From Oreocharis arfaki (Eukaryota; Chordata; Aves; Passeriformes; Paramythiidae), in the NCBI GenBank assembly GCA_013398015.1, contig VZRR01013406.1:750542-814541 (forward strand): DNA of 64,000 bases, given 5' to 3'. Each line of letters begins with the position of its first letter. The first letter of the stretch is position 1. The position numbers and the translations under genes are program-made. Of the stretch, positions 1 through 13,255 are shown one piece after another. Under the pieces are notes generated by a model. The model was not told the DNA's origin. It was given only the letters and a program-made list of their open reading frames with translations, and did not search any database.

Positions 1-3000
1 ACTCTTTATTGCACAAAGGAAAAATACTTGCAGGTTCTTTAAACCGTGAACAAAATGAGCAAATCTGGGACAAATTAGCCAACTAAATCATTAAAACGAA
101 TCATCAACTTGATTCCCATCTGCTTGCATTGCATAGATGGAAATAAAAGGAGCAACTCTGCCATCCGTTTTTCTCAGGTTCTAAATAAGTCCAGAGAGCC
201 CTATACTGAGTCAGACAAAAACAAATGCACAGTTTTTATAAATAGTTATTGGTGTGCATTTAGCACTTTGTGGACCCTATGAAATGCAGTCACAGCAGTA
301 CTCATTCAAGTGTTTTAATTACTGTAATATCTGCTGTAGCAGTAGTCATATAGTAGCATTTTGAACTTAACCTACGGGTACAGCCTCAGGAATAGCCCTG
401 ATTATCTGGGCTTTGCAGCTTTTGTCAAAAGTCCTTGCAAGTTTACACAACATTTTTCCTAAATATTTTTTAAAAGTGAAATAAAATGGGCAAATGTGTC
501 AATTCTTCAGAGTATGAAGGCTAAAGAAAAGCTAAGTCGTTACAGTAGAGTAAAACAAATGTCATTTTGAGGCAGGACTAATTAACGTGGAGATTTTATG
601 CTCAATACCTGAGTTACATATGTCTAAAAAGATCCCACCTGCTCTTAATTAAGTCAGGGATTACCTAACTAGTGCTACTTTACAAACAATAATAGTGAGT
701 TTGATCCCATGCACTACATCCAGAATTCCCTTCAAAATTAGAATACATCCCTTAATGTGTAAAAAAATCTGAGGACTTGCAATACTTATAAAAATTTTTC
801 AAGTTTCTAAAGGTACAGCCAACTGGTTGTCTTGCTTTGATCATCTCGATACAGTTGAAGTAGTTTGTTACTGCCCACATCATACTTCTGAGATCTTATC
901 TGTTTCTTCAGCTAAATATCCCTGGAAGCCGCCTAACCTTTGCTTTCTCTCCTGTTGCAATCTACAAGTCGTATCTGAAAAAGTACATGCTAGCAAACAG
1001 GAAACGCCACTAATATATAGAATTCATAAACAGATTTTCAAAAAAGAAAATTCAGGAAAAAAGAACAATTACCCTTCTTTGTTCTAAGACTGATCCTAGG
1101 ATAAAATTCCTAAGATCTGGAAGCCTAGATGGTAAACAGATTACAATTTCGGCAGCCTTTATCTTTACTCCTTTCTAAGTCTGTCACCTTCCAACAAAAC
1201 TGAGGAATGCTGCAGTTAGGCCAGTCAGCATGTTTTTAGCAGGAAAAATGTATATAATTAGTATAATTTAGGCAGAAGAGATTTCAGTACAAAAGAGCTG
1301 CTATAACCTGTACTCCAGTACTTTCTTTCCTTTTTTTTCAGGTGGGATATTTTTTTTGTAAAAAACACCGTTCCATTGCTACCGATGTCAGGTCCTGTAT
1401 CTAGCTCTGTAGCTGTCTGGAGAAGTTTCTTTAACCACAACTACTGAAAAACAAGTTTCTTGATGGCCTTATCACAAGCTTGCTTGTAAAAGAGAACTTG
1501 ATGATAACCACAGGGGCCAGAGCTGCAAAGCCCCTGAAAGCCCAGTTTCCAAGATCAGTCAAACAAGGTGCTGGAAAGCATGGCTGCTTCTCTCCCCTCC
1601 TTGCAAACCGCAAACTAGACTGCCATTCTTCACTCTGGAGTGGGGTATTGGACACGCTTAAAAATTATCCAGGGAAAAATGTGTGGTCTTTTAGTTGTAT
1701 GTGCTCCAGATCAACTATCTTGTACAGTGCAGCTGAAATACTGAAGCATACAAGGAAGGAACAGACAATACAAAAAGGTGTTGCAAGGTCCTAAGTCCTC
1801 GTATCTCAGAGACTGTTGCAATAGGAAATGATCCGAGAAATCTAAAATCAAAGCAGTAAGGAGGCATTAAAGGGTCTCAAAAAGACAGACCAGAGCACTG
1901 GCATAGATTTAGGTGACATCCAAGGGTTGGTCACATAGCAGTCACGATGAGAGACTATACACTTGGGCAAGAAACAGGCTTCTCAGAAAAAACAGAGAAA
2001 GGCATGCTACTTTCTCCTTTAAATTTTGGATGAAAAAATCTCATTTAAATTTCTCATTAAATTATTGTATCACAACAATAAAAAGTCACTTTTTACATAA
2101 TTTTTGTCAGTCATAACACATTCCTCTTTTGGAAGTTATCTTTGAGGTGAGAGCAGCAAAACCATGCAGATACACAGATGAGAAACACTGAAATATTTTT
2201 CCCAACCTGAACTGGTTTAATCAAATATTGAAATTTTCGACTTAAAAATTCCCTCTATTCATGCAGTCTTTGATATTTTTGTCCTATAATAATTACTAGT
2301 CTTTTATATACTCTTTAGTTTTAAAGTGCTATTTTGTCAGCTGTACTTCTGAGATATCCTTATTTTTCAATCAGTTTCCCTTTTCTTTTCCTTATTTCAT
2401 TTTAAAATTCGCTGCAGAGTGTAAAATGCAGAATGAGTACAGGTCACAACAATGTCCATTAAGAAGAAATAAAATTCAATAGAAACATTTATATATTACA
2501 TTAAACAAAGATTTCATTGCTTATTCAGCAGTGCTTTGTCCTGAAAACAACACTAAAAATGGTAATGTTATCCATGTGATCAATAGAATAGACCCATAAA
2601 AGCAGTTTTATTAGATATACACCAAAAGATATTACAATTGTGCACTGAAAATTCTGGGGATAATAAAACACTCACTGGCAACTGCCCAACTTGCTTGGTA
2701 AGGCAATAAAAACAATCTTAGATGAATTTTTGGGTTTCAAGGAAAGGCGACAAAACCCCTTATTTGTGATTTTTATTTAACATTCAATAATATTCCACCA
2801 TATCCTTAGTAACCAAAAGACAGCTATAGACTACACAGACATAAATATTTGATATTCAAAAAGTATCAGCCAAGTTTCAAATATGCATAATTTTTAAGTG
2901 AAGCTTTATTGTTTTAGAAAGTTGAAGGAACACAACACAAAGTTTCTGGCACTCTTGTTAGACAATGCAGTTACTAAACAGTGTGTCTAGACTTGGGATT

Positions 3001-4390
3001 CTATAGATGTCTGGTAATAAGTCACTCATTACATTTTTAAGCTCAAACATTCAGCTGGAAGCATCTCATCAGTGAAATCATAGCAGCTGCCAAGAAAACA
3101 AGTCAACAAGAGGAAAAGTGGAGCCGGGAACAAGGTGCTATAGCCAGCCTGTTCTCTAGGAATAAATTGAAGGCAAGCAAGGAAAATCTAGCTACATAGT
3201 GATCTTGCTTTGTTTTTCAGATGATCTCTCCTTTATTCCTGAGATCCTGTATTGAGAGATCTTCCTACAGGAGGAAACATATACGTGGTTGAACTGATGG
3301 ATTTCATCAAGGCTGCCTCCCTTTAAGCAGCAGAGATGCAAAAACCACCAGACCTCCCCGGGATGATATGTACACTCAACACAGTCTTTCTCCTCCAGGG
3401 GATGCTTGTTCTGAACAACATGAATATAAGCCATTCCATGTTAGCCACCCCCAAGGCTTGTTCACCTGGTGCCTTCACAAAGGTAACTTTTACCTTTCTG
3501 TGAAAGAGAGTGCATGATTTAATACCCATCTCTATGAGTTTCATCTATTAGATCAATTTCCTGAGTTCAAACTCCAGTGAAGAATGTGGAAGGGATATGA
3601 AATCAATAAAAGCATATAAGTTTGTCAGGGCTCTGCTTAATTACGACCATATAGTTTTGCAATTTGCTGAATTAAACTCTAGCAGATTTACAGTCCACCC
3701 CATTTTCTTACGTATTTTTTACTTTGGTATACATTAATTATACCAAAAGACATTTAGATCAACAAGAAAACGTCCACTTAATACCTACCTGACTTTTCTT
3801 CCTGTAATTCAAAACTTGCCATTGATAAGAACCTGTTTATTTTTTCAGACATTTGTATTTTTCTTGCATGTCAATTCAGATATTATTCTGATGGCAAATG
3901 GTCTGCTTTATGCTTAAGAAATCTTCTGAAGCTTTGACATTGCTACTAATGCAAGGCACCAGATCTCGCTTAACTATCCTCTGCAGATGTAATTAAGTAC
4001 TTCCAAATGTTTTGCTTAATTGCATTCCTTAATGTTCTGAGTGATGTTTTGCACTTTTCCTTCAGTTACGAATTGCATTTATAGCTTCCAGTAATCCCAT
4101 TTATCATTGCAATTTGCTTAGCTTGAAATGTGCTACATTAATTAGCTCTTTTCAAGTCTTTTGAAAGAAGTGTCAGGAGATCATTAATTCTATATGGGCA
4201 ATTTATTATTGCTTAAGAGAATTACATATTGCAGTCTGTTGCTTCTTTTCAGAAATTTCTTTCAGTATTTCCCTGTATAAAAATTATCTTACATGATCAC
4301 CTTTCATAAACCCTCCCCAGTGAGTATCATTGTAAATTTTATGACTATAAAAGGCTCCCAAGCATTCAGCAGCCATTCCAAACAAATAGT
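1..4390. other. Unique AT-rich non-coding DNA
   Basis: I see no gene, RNA or recognisable mobile element here. The sequence is AT-rich and unique in appearance. Open frames (up to about 104 codons, near 1.5-1.8 kb) are no longer than chance allows and show no domain or signal. It could be intronic or intergenic; nothing in the window decides which. Confidence 0.6.
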
Positions 4391-4470
4391 TTTGGCTGGG
4401 GTTTTTTTGGGTTTTTTTGGTGTTTTTTTTGGTTTTTTGTTTTTTTGTTTTTTGTTTTTTGGTTTTTTGT
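4391..4470. repeat. T/G-rich low-complexity tract
   Basis: Runs of six to eight T are separated by one to four G, with an irregular 9-10 base period, for about 80 bases on the plus strand. Similar tracts occur at 55973-56142, 58981-59006 and 62139-62217, and a complementary A/C-rich one at 45612-45664. No flanking element explains it. It is probably simple-sequence expansion. Confidence 0.85.
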
Positions 4471-7400
4471 AAACTGTTACTCTAAAATGAGTTCACAAAT
4501 CCATATATACCTTAGGAATAAGTAACTTCCATGATTTATTAGTATGTAACCTGATGATGGTGAAGTTACACCATGCAAAGAAACACAGGGAACCAATAGT
4601 GGAATTGTTCTTTGTACAGTTATTAATCTGTAGAAGAGAAGATTGTTTTTTATTTTTCTTGAAATAAAACAAGAATACAAACCTGGTTCTCCATTCCCTT
4701 GGGATTCAGCATTGTGTCCTGGTATGAGAGTTTACCACTTGTTCACGTGCTTGATTTCAAACACATCAGCCGTCACGCTGAGCTTAGTGCCTTAAAGCAC
4801 AGGAGTCTATCTTAGTAAGATCACAGTGTTATTCCCAACATCTTGACTCCCATTCAGGGGAGTTGCTGAAGCCATCTGCTCCCCTCCTGAAGAGGAGAGA
4901 GATCAAGAATTCTAAAAACCCTAGAAAAGACTCAACTCCCGAATCTACTGACATTCGTCCTGTTATAATGCAAAAGATCTAGTAAATGGTAAAATAATGT
5001 GAATATTAAATTTGAAAATTGAGGTGGTAATTAGACAGGAATAGTATTACCTGTCTAAAGAAGATTAACAGAGTTTTGGCTTTCAGCTTACACCATTAAT
5101 TTGAAGTGGGAGGAGTTTCAATTGTTTGGGAAATTAGCAGAGCATGAACTCATACTTCTCATAGCAGAAAAGGCACATATTCCCTTCTAACATGCCTGTT
5201 TAGATGCCCTTGATCATGCTCTGTGACAGTGACTTGACCAGTTTCTGTTCTATCAATCTGCTCCAAAAGGAAACATACTTTTCTGATCCCATGCACTTTC
5301 TGAGGATGTTTGTTCTGTTTGCTTGTTGCCTTTCTGGTTGTTTATTTTTTCAATATGAAAAGAAATTAACACAGCTGTGAGTGTCAATAAATACATCTTT
5401 GTTCTTTTACTTGTTTTTGTTAATATAATAACTAAAAGTTGGTTGTTTGCCTATAAGTAAGAGAAAACTATAAAGCAGAAACTGTTTAAAAAAAATTCAT
5501 ACATTCTATTATCAATCCCTTTGAATTATTACTTGAAACACAATGACATTACAGTAAATAAATTACTTTTAAATGAGCCACCAGGGAAAGAATATGTTTC
5601 TTTGGGAGAAATGTTATGATTCAGTTTAAATACTTTAGATTTCACTGGCTAGAAGTAAGGCAACTAATCACTTCCCATAAAGCAATCATTTCTTGTGAAA
5701 AGAACAATCATATATTATAAAAAACAAACAATTCTTGTGAAAAACATATATGTTAACGGTATTTTTCAAGTTTAGAAATTATCTAGAAGCTTATAATCCT
5801 TTTTAAGTCTAAGTCGTACTGTGGAGTTTATCCATCTTATTAGACTCATTAATAAGAAAATCAGTGTTTATCATCTTCAAGAATCTTGACCTCTTTCTTC
5901 ACCTGGATAGGCAATAGGACTATATCATACATTTTGTGGATCAGAATGAGGCTTTTGGAGTTGGTCTTGGTTTTGTAATATGAGTGTTGTCACATTATGA
6001 CAAAACTTGAAGACAGAACATACAGATTATACAGTTTGGGTATATATATCCAGATATATTTACTGGATTTCACTTTAGCTGGTATGAAAGAAAACATTTT
6101 TTTTTTGAGACATTAATTATTAAAATATAAATACGAATAACAAATTTCGCCATGATCTGTACAGGATTGTTCAGATAACAACCCAAATTCTGGATTACAA
6201 TGAAAATTGTCTCCACAAATTTTTCATATCTCATTTGCTTTATAAAGAACAAAATCCTCTGTAACATTTAACTGGAATTCTTCAGAAGTAAGCCTGGAAT
6301 GGGACAAAAACTGGGAAAATACTATGAAAGAGATTCTGACCAGGAAAGATAATTGGTCTTCATATGAGAAACAGAGCAAAGGATTAAGGAATTAATCAAA
6401 TACCAGAGTATGATGAAATAATAATTCAACATAGAATCCCTGGCCCTACTCCCCAGGCTTTTCTTACTCATAAAAGTAGAAACTTGCTTAGATTAGGACC
6501 GATTTATTTAGTTCTTACCTTGCATTTCCTTTTCAGGTTATTACTGCCTGTAACATAGTGCCCTTGCAGGCACCTCTTGTCTTTTCCCTGTGAGATACAG
6601 AGAGAAGCAGCAGGCTAAGCAACAATAGGATATTCCAATTACTACTCTCTATACACAGTATCTAGCAATAATAGAATATTATTATGCTTTTCTTTCTATC
6701 TATTTTAAGAATGGATAAAATCAGCATCTCTGCAGAGGGTTTCCAAGCAGATAGGTTTTTTTTTCAGAGTAGAGTTAAGAACTATATGACCTTCTGGGGG
6801 CCCTTTCTAAACCTGAACTTTGATGATTATATCAACCCTTTGAAGACCTATAGATTGTGCCTTGTTCAAAGTGGAATATTCTCTCATCACTTGGACAATG
6901 CTTGGGTAATAGCTTAAATTATAGCTACCTTTTTATATTAATACACTCAGCACTCTTCTTGACCTTTAGATACTTTGCCATTATCCTCTCTGGAATGAGA
7001 AACAGTTTAACATCCTTCTGCCTCAGCAGTATGCCATTACCATTTGAAATTTTTCATAGAAATAATTAACAGAAATTTAAGGAAAGAAAGTCATCAACAT
7101 GTATTTTGCTGAGATTTACAGTTAACATCACAGTACTTATGTGTTGTAATGGCAACACAGAAAATTGAGATAATATAAATCCTTCCAGTCAAGAAAGTTG
7201 CTGATTACTAGTGTTTCTGGTATATAGAAGGGTTTGCAGTCATGTAATTGGCTAATCTTGATTCTTTTTTGTGCTTATAGCTGTACATATGGAACTGCAA
7301 TTGCAACTATCAGTATGTATAAAACAGCTTCCAGTAAAACTTTTAAACACGCACATGCTTCACAAACCATCACCATCAGCTTCCAGACTACCACTGATGC

Positions 7401-8078
7401 ACATGCTGGAAAAAAGCTACTTTTTTCCATTGACTTAAAATATATATACATCCTTGATTTGAACAAGTAAATTCTTTGACTGAAAATAAACACTGTCAGT
7501 GCTGTCCTAAATGCTCATAGTGTTTTAAGAATTACCAGTGATAGAGTATCTAACTTAAAATTCTATATGGATCTTGTATAGCACATTTCCTTAAACCGTT
7601 TCCCAGCACCCTAACAAGACAATATTTCAATTTAGATTTAAAAGAATTAGAAACCCTCAGTGTCCAGAAATTATGATTTTCCATCTAAGTATATCTTAAT
7701 ACTGCAATTTAGCTTGTGGAAAAAATACTGCAGTATTACAAAGAATTTATGCAGAGTAGTATGTTTGTATTTTCATTACTATATAACACAGTTCAGTATT
7801 TTCACTAGTCTCTTACAACACTGAGCTAGATTCTGTTTAAATAAACGACTGCATTAGTGTCTCAAAACACTAGACATATTTTGGCCCAGATACTGCTCTA
7901 AGTTCCTTTCTGCAATAACAGTAACTTTTTTCTACCGTCTATTCACATACTCAGAGAAGACAAGGTTGATTGAAAAGATAGGTATTTTAGAAAGATTATA
8001 TTTTTTTTCCAGTCTTTCTGGTCTTCAGAATAGTAAATATCAGCTGAGAATGGCTTTGCAAACTGCAGATATAGCAAG
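4471..8078. other. Unique AT-rich non-coding DNA
   Basis: No gene or identifiable repeat is visible. All open frames are under 100 codons and have composition typical of AT-rich non-coding sequence. The stretch ends where sequence similar to the CR1 reverse transcriptase region begins. Confidence 0.6.
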
Positions 8079-9340
8079 AAGGAGGATCCTGAAAGCTATA
8101 GGCCTGTTATTCTCACTTCTGTCGCTGGCAAAGGTATGGAGAAGCAGTTTTTTCTGGGAGGTATTGGAACACCTGAAAGACAATGCAGTCATTGGTCATA
8201 GTCTTCATGAGATGAAAGTCCTGCTTATCAAACCTAATTTCCTTTTATGACAAGGTAACCCACCTGGTTGATCAAGGGAAGCCAGATGATGTGATCTTTC
8301 TGGATTTCAGCAAAGCTTTTATTAGTGTCTTTCACAGGATCTGTCTGGGGAAAATGTCCAGCAGGGGTTTAGCAGGGCTTCATCTTAGGCCCTGTATACT
8401 CTTCAACAACTTCGTAAAAGACTTGGCCACAGGACTGGAAGAGATACCTGTCAAGTTTGCAGATGATGGAAAACTGAGAGGAGCAGTTGAATAACATGAA
8501 GGTAGGGAGGCCCTGCAGAGAGACCCCAACAAATTAGCGGGCTATGCAGTCACCAATCATATAAAGTTGAACAACGGGAAGAGCCAGACTCTGAACCTGG
8601 GATGGGGCAACCCTGGGCATATGGACAGACTGGGGCATGAGATGCTGGAGAGCAGCCCTGTGGAAAGGGATCTGGGGGTCCTGGTCAATGGCAAGTTGAC
8701 CATGAGTCAGCAGTGCCCTGGCAGCCAGGAGGGCCAAGCGTGTCCTGAGGGGTATCAGGCACAGCATCGCCAGCCAGGCAAGGGAGGGGATTGTCCCGCT
8801 CTGCTGTGCTGCGGCGGCCTCACCTTGAGTGCTGGGGGCAGTTTTTGGCATCACAAATTAAGAAAGACATTAAACTATTGGAGAGTGTCCAAAGGAGGGC
8901 AACAAAGATGGTGAAAGGCCTTGAAGGGAAACTGTATGAGGAGCTGAGGGCACTTGGTTTGCTCCGCCTGAGAGGCTGAGGGGAGATCTCATCGCAGTCT
9001 TCAACATCTTCATGAGCGGAAGAGGAGTGGCAGGCACTGATCTCTTCTCTGTGGTGACCAGGACAGGACCCAAGGGAATGGCCTGAAGCTGTGTCAGGGA
9101 AGGTTTGTGTCAGACACTAGGAGAAAGGTTCTTCACCCAGAGGGTGGCTGGGCGCTGGAACAGGCTCCCCAGGGAAGCGGTCACACCACCAAGCCTGACA
9201 GAGTTCAAGAAGTGTTTGGACAATGCTCTGTCCAAATGCACACGGTGTGACTCTTGGAGATGGTGTTCTGCAAGGGCTGTAGTTGGACTTGATCCTTTAG
9301 GTCCCTTCCAACTCAGCATATTCCTTGATACTGTGAAGTT
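8079..9340 (+). mobile_element. CR1 LINE fragment with decayed reverse transcriptase
   Basis: This is the 3' part of a non-LTR retrotransposon of the chicken repeat 1 family, whose ORF2 protein copies its own RNA by target-primed reverse transcription. In pieces, the plus strand encodes the reverse transcriptase core: DFSKAF at 8303-8320 and the catalytic box in the form FADD at 8456-8467. These are followed by the DLGVLVNGKL region near 8670-8700, the KM-GLEGK-YEE region near 8910-8945, and the C-terminal WNRLPREAV stretch near 9160-9185. The frame is broken by stops and shifts around 8250, 8492 and beyond, so no active protein can be made. The 3' end has the CR1-type phrase of a GGTCCCTTCCAACTCA motif (9300-9315), but the terminal octamers are degraded. 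It is 5'-truncated, as is usual for CR1. Family call is firm; subfamily is not assigned. Confidence 0.93.
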
Positions 9341-10924
9341 AAGTCTCAGGCACCGTAAGTGCACTGGGCACGCCTCAAAGTCACCCTCAGCTCAAAAACC
9401 CTTTCAATTTGTCAGTTCAGTTCAAAAAGCCGTATCGATTTAAACAATCTTTTATTTCAGCACATCTTTTTTTACATGTCTATTATCACAGACAATAATA
9501 ATTTAGATATTTTATAGCAATTTAACTATAGTGAACTTATCTCCTCTTAGTGAGATACAGGAATTACGACAATACAGATTTGCGTAATGTCTAAGATGGA
9601 AATGACATCATCAGCACTTCTCTCAGGTTTCTAGCAAAGTTACAAGAAACGTTGAACAATTACAAATTTCAGCACTGTCCTTTTGAACTTACACTAAGGG
9701 AGGACAGAAAGATAGCATATAGGTAATATATGAACTGTGTGTATGTATGCAAACAAATCTTTCTTGTTTAGGAACATGAGGGTAGGATAGGATTTTGGAT
9801 GTCTACTTAATGTGTCAGAGACTGATACACTTTGTTTCGGAGATGCTTTATTAGTTTGACGATAAGTGATACAGTCTAGATGTGTGGGAAAATTAACGCA
9901 TTAGTATACCAGTAATCTTTGCAGATCAGAGTAATATTCTTACTATTAATGGACATTAAATCCTCGTAAGTATCTTAAAATAATAGTCCATTAAGGGTAA
10001 GCTCTTTGGGGAAAACTTCCTCTTTGTATTTACATACCACCTTTCAGAAAGAGGAACTCATTCTTTGTTTGCCCCTTTAGGAAGTGGTGATATATGATTA
10101 TTAAGATGACAGATTTTTCAAAATGGAATCAGCAGTAAGTAATAACAAAATGTGGGGGGGTTTAGCAAGACTAATGACACTGCAAGTCTGGTGACATTGT
10201 TATCTATTTAATCGATGATACAACATAAGCCATTAGTTATTCATCTGCAAACAGGGAAATCAGGCTACACTTCTGAACAGGAGAACTGATTGTTTCTTGG
10301 AAACCTGTAATTCAGAAAGGAACCTGGGGGCTACAGCAGACAAGCCACTGAACACAGAGTCAAGTGCAGTACTGTGAGAAACAAGGTTAATGACATACAA
10401 CCAAGACAGTGGGCAAGACTAAAACCTTTTGTGGAACCAGCACTCAAATTATTAATAGGTTCCACATTACAAAGAAACTATTCAAAAGACAAAGAGTAGG
10501 CTAAAGTGAGTTACTTACCTCACTCTATATGGCAGGAAAATACCTCTGACTTTAAAGACGACTAGAAAATTGCCTTTCACAGGGGACTCTTGGGTACAAA
10601 AGTTCTCCTAACTATGTTAGAGAAGCAGCCAAAACCCTCAAAAAGAGAAATTAAAATGAAACAAAAACTTTCGTACACTTTATAAAAATACATGATTAAC
10701 TATTAGAAAAAAAATAGCTAAGGAAAATTAAGATGTGAGATCACGATGGATATGTTCTAGCAGAAATAAAAGTGATCTTCATATCAGACACAACATACTA
10801 GATTCATCTTGTTACCATCAAGTAAATGTCAACTATTTCTTATTTATTTAGACTGTCGTACTACATTAGTAGTATCTAAGTTTTCCAGCAAGGTCAGAAA
10901 CATAACTTGGTTAGTGTCAGGAAG
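9341..10924. other. Unique non-coding DNA between two CR1 copies
   Basis: No gene or repeat is recognised. The sequence is AT-rich, with no open frame of note. Confidence 0.55.
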
Positions 10925-11310
10925 GGATGCCCTGCGACCACATTTAAGGAAGTAATAAAGCTATTAGATAGTGCCCAAAGGAGGGCTGAGAAGATGGTGA
11001 GGGGTCTGAAGGGGAAGCCTTATGAGGAACGGCTGAGGATACTTGGTGTCCTCACCTCGGAGAAGAGTGCTCTGAGGGGAGACCTCATTGCAATATCTTG
11101 TGAGGGGAAGAGGATGGACAGACACCGATCTCTTCTCTCTGCTGACCAGTAACAAGACCCCAGGGACCTGAAGTTGTGTCAGGGGAGGTTTAGGTTGATT
11201 ATTTGAAAAAGGTTCTTCACCCAGAGAGTGGTCAGGCACTAGAGCAGGCTCCCCGGGCCAGTGGTCACAGCACCAGCATGACAGAGTTTAAGAACATTTA
11301 GACAGATCAA
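10925..11310 (+). mobile_element. CR1 LINE 3' fragment
   Basis: The sequence runs in the same order as 8845-9230 of the larger CR1 copy: a GACATTTAAG-like stretch, then the region coding for AQRRAEKMVRGLKGKPYEER (about 10970-11030), the GDLIA segment (about 11080), and the non-coding-like tail with TTCTTCACCCAGAGAGTGG (11213-11231). It stops near 11310, before the CR1 3' terminal octamers, so it is truncated at both ends. Close similarity in order and wording suggests the same or a closely related CR1 subfamily as the copy at 8.1-9.3 kb. No coding capacity remains. Confidence 0.88.
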
Positions 11311-13084
11311 GACAGCATTACTGCATAAAATTTAATTTTAACTTCAAGTACACTCTTATATAAATAAAGTGATAATGATGGAGAATTTCTCATCTTCCTT
11401 GTGATTATTTAGCCACAACAGAACACTTGATGGCCTCTTGAGAGGTAAGTGCTCGTAAGTAGTAAAAAGTACATACTGATACCTGGAGGTGGCTTTTGTC
11501 CAGTTCCACAGATGATAAATCTGCAGTATACATTCCATAATTGGACATAATTTCTTGGGATCAAAATGCATTTGAGTAGTTTTACCACGGCCATCTTACA
11601 GAAAACTCCCTCTGGTCAGCCATCGAGTAGGCGGAATCATAGGGGTCATCTTTAGCAAATGTTAAACAAAAAGCCAGAGCCTTTGCAGGGCTATTGAAGC
11701 ATGAACTTGTACAACGGAAGTCCTGGAGTCGATGGCTGGCTTCCATGGTTTAGGATGGTATTCCCCAATAGAGTGTTCACCCTGAAACACTCTAAACCAC
11801 ATTCTGCTTGCTCCTCCCCTTCCCTCTCTCCTGCAGTGGGCTGGAAAGGAAAATTTGAGGCAAAACAGGTAAAGACCACAGGTTGAGATATGAACAATTA
11901 ATTGAAAGCAATTGTGAAATAAGACAATGGGCAGTCACAGCAGTGATACTAAAGACAGAATGTACAGGAAAAGAGGTGTATGATTCACACGTGATTGCTC
12001 ACACCCAATAATACCTGACCACTCTCTTCGTCAGACTGCACCACCCAGAAGAGAGCCTTTCCTCTTCCCCAGAAAACGATGTGGGGTGGTACAGAATAAC
12101 ATCTGGGTCCTGCCATGCCCCGTCTGGGTTACTGCAAAAATTAGCACTGTCCTGGCTGGAACCAGGGCCCTGACAAAACTAAATAGACAATAACAACAAA
12201 AAAATCCCACTTTTCCCATTTAGTTGTTTTGTTATGCATGTCATGCATGAGTTCACAAATTAACCTTTTTCCTTGTAAATTCATCTTTGAAAAAATAAGT
12301 GAAGAAAAATATGTAATGCTGTGAAAATCCATTCAAAAATAGAATCAAGGAAGAAAAAAAAATACTTCTTTATTTGGAGATCAGTGATTTTTCCCAGCAG
12401 CAAAACATAGATAGGACACAAACTAAATGGTGCAAAACTAAATCAATCTAGTACTGGACAATAATCTGTTGTGTTCAAAAAAAGTTTTATAAGACTTTCA
12501 AAATTACAGTTAGATTAAAATTAGCCCTAAGTCTCAAAAAATATTTTGCTTCACAGAAATATAATAACATTTGCATAATACATTTCATCATCCTATTTCA
12601 CACTGTATTATTTTAAAATATTTAAAGACAAAGCTTAGATGAGGATTTAAATTTTCACATTTCATATCTTGCTTTGCAACATCTACAGACTCTTTAGCAC
12701 TATAGAATAAAGATCTCCTTTTTAAAGAGTTTTTCTGAAAATACATTTTTATACTATGTCATCTTTTCTTTATTAATGTTTATCTTTTCTTTATTAATGT
12801 AGGCACACCACAGAAAGTTAGGGACTGCTAGGGATCAATGCTATAGTATTTTAAAAACACGTCAATTATAAGAGCTCACTTAATGCATTCACACCTTAAA
12901 AACAGCAATTAATTTTTTCCCCAATATCTAAAGATTAAGCAGCTCCCAAAATCTGTGTATCATTTTCAAAATTATAACCTTTGATACCTGAAAAAGGAAT
13001 GTGGAGCAGAAGGAAGAAAATTCTTCCTTCTCAAAGAACAAGGAGCGGTTCTTTCAGAAACTGGTGTAGTGGATAACGCATGAA
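11311..13084. other. Unique non-coding DNA with a possible small exon
   Basis: No mobile element is recognised. A pyrimidine-rich tract ending in CTGCAG at 11831-11836 and a CAG/GTAAAG donor-like site at 11866-11872 frame a 32-base segment (see findings). A 19-base direct duplication lies at 12761-12800. Otherwise the stretch is AT-rich and featureless. Confidence 0.5.
12761..12800. repeat. Two-copy tandem duplication, 19-base unit
   Basis: The 19 bases ATCTTTTCTTTATTAATGT occur twice, at 12761-12779 and 12782-12800 (period 21). The copies are identical, so the duplication is recent or the result of slippage. Confidence 0.9.
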
Positions 13085-13255
13085 ACTACATAGAACCATT
13101 TAGGTTAAAAAAGACCCGTAAGATTATTGAGTCCAAATTTTAATCCAGCACTTCCAAGTGCTCCATTAAACCATATCTTTAGGTGCCACAATTGCATGTC
13201 TTCTAAATACCTCCAGAGACAGTGACTCAACCACTTCCCAGGGCAGCCTGCATTG
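13085..13255 (-). mobile_element. CR1 LINE 3' end, reverse orientation
   Basis: The plus strand reads like the complement of an avian CR1 3' end: an AGAACCATTTAGGTT start, AAGACCCGTAAGATTATTGAGTCCAA, then the GTGACTCAACCACTTCCCAGGGCAGCCTG phrase near 13221-13250 (quoted here by key words). It is followed by unrelated sequence, so only about 170 bases remain. It has many substitutions and carries no coding capacity. The family call rests on the characteristic phrase order. Confidence 0.85.

Noticed and set aside
4710..4925. An LTR start at TGTCCTGGTATGAGAG
   Set aside because: It resembles the start of the 59.4 kb LTR for about 12 bases only. The following sequence and any 3' end do not match.
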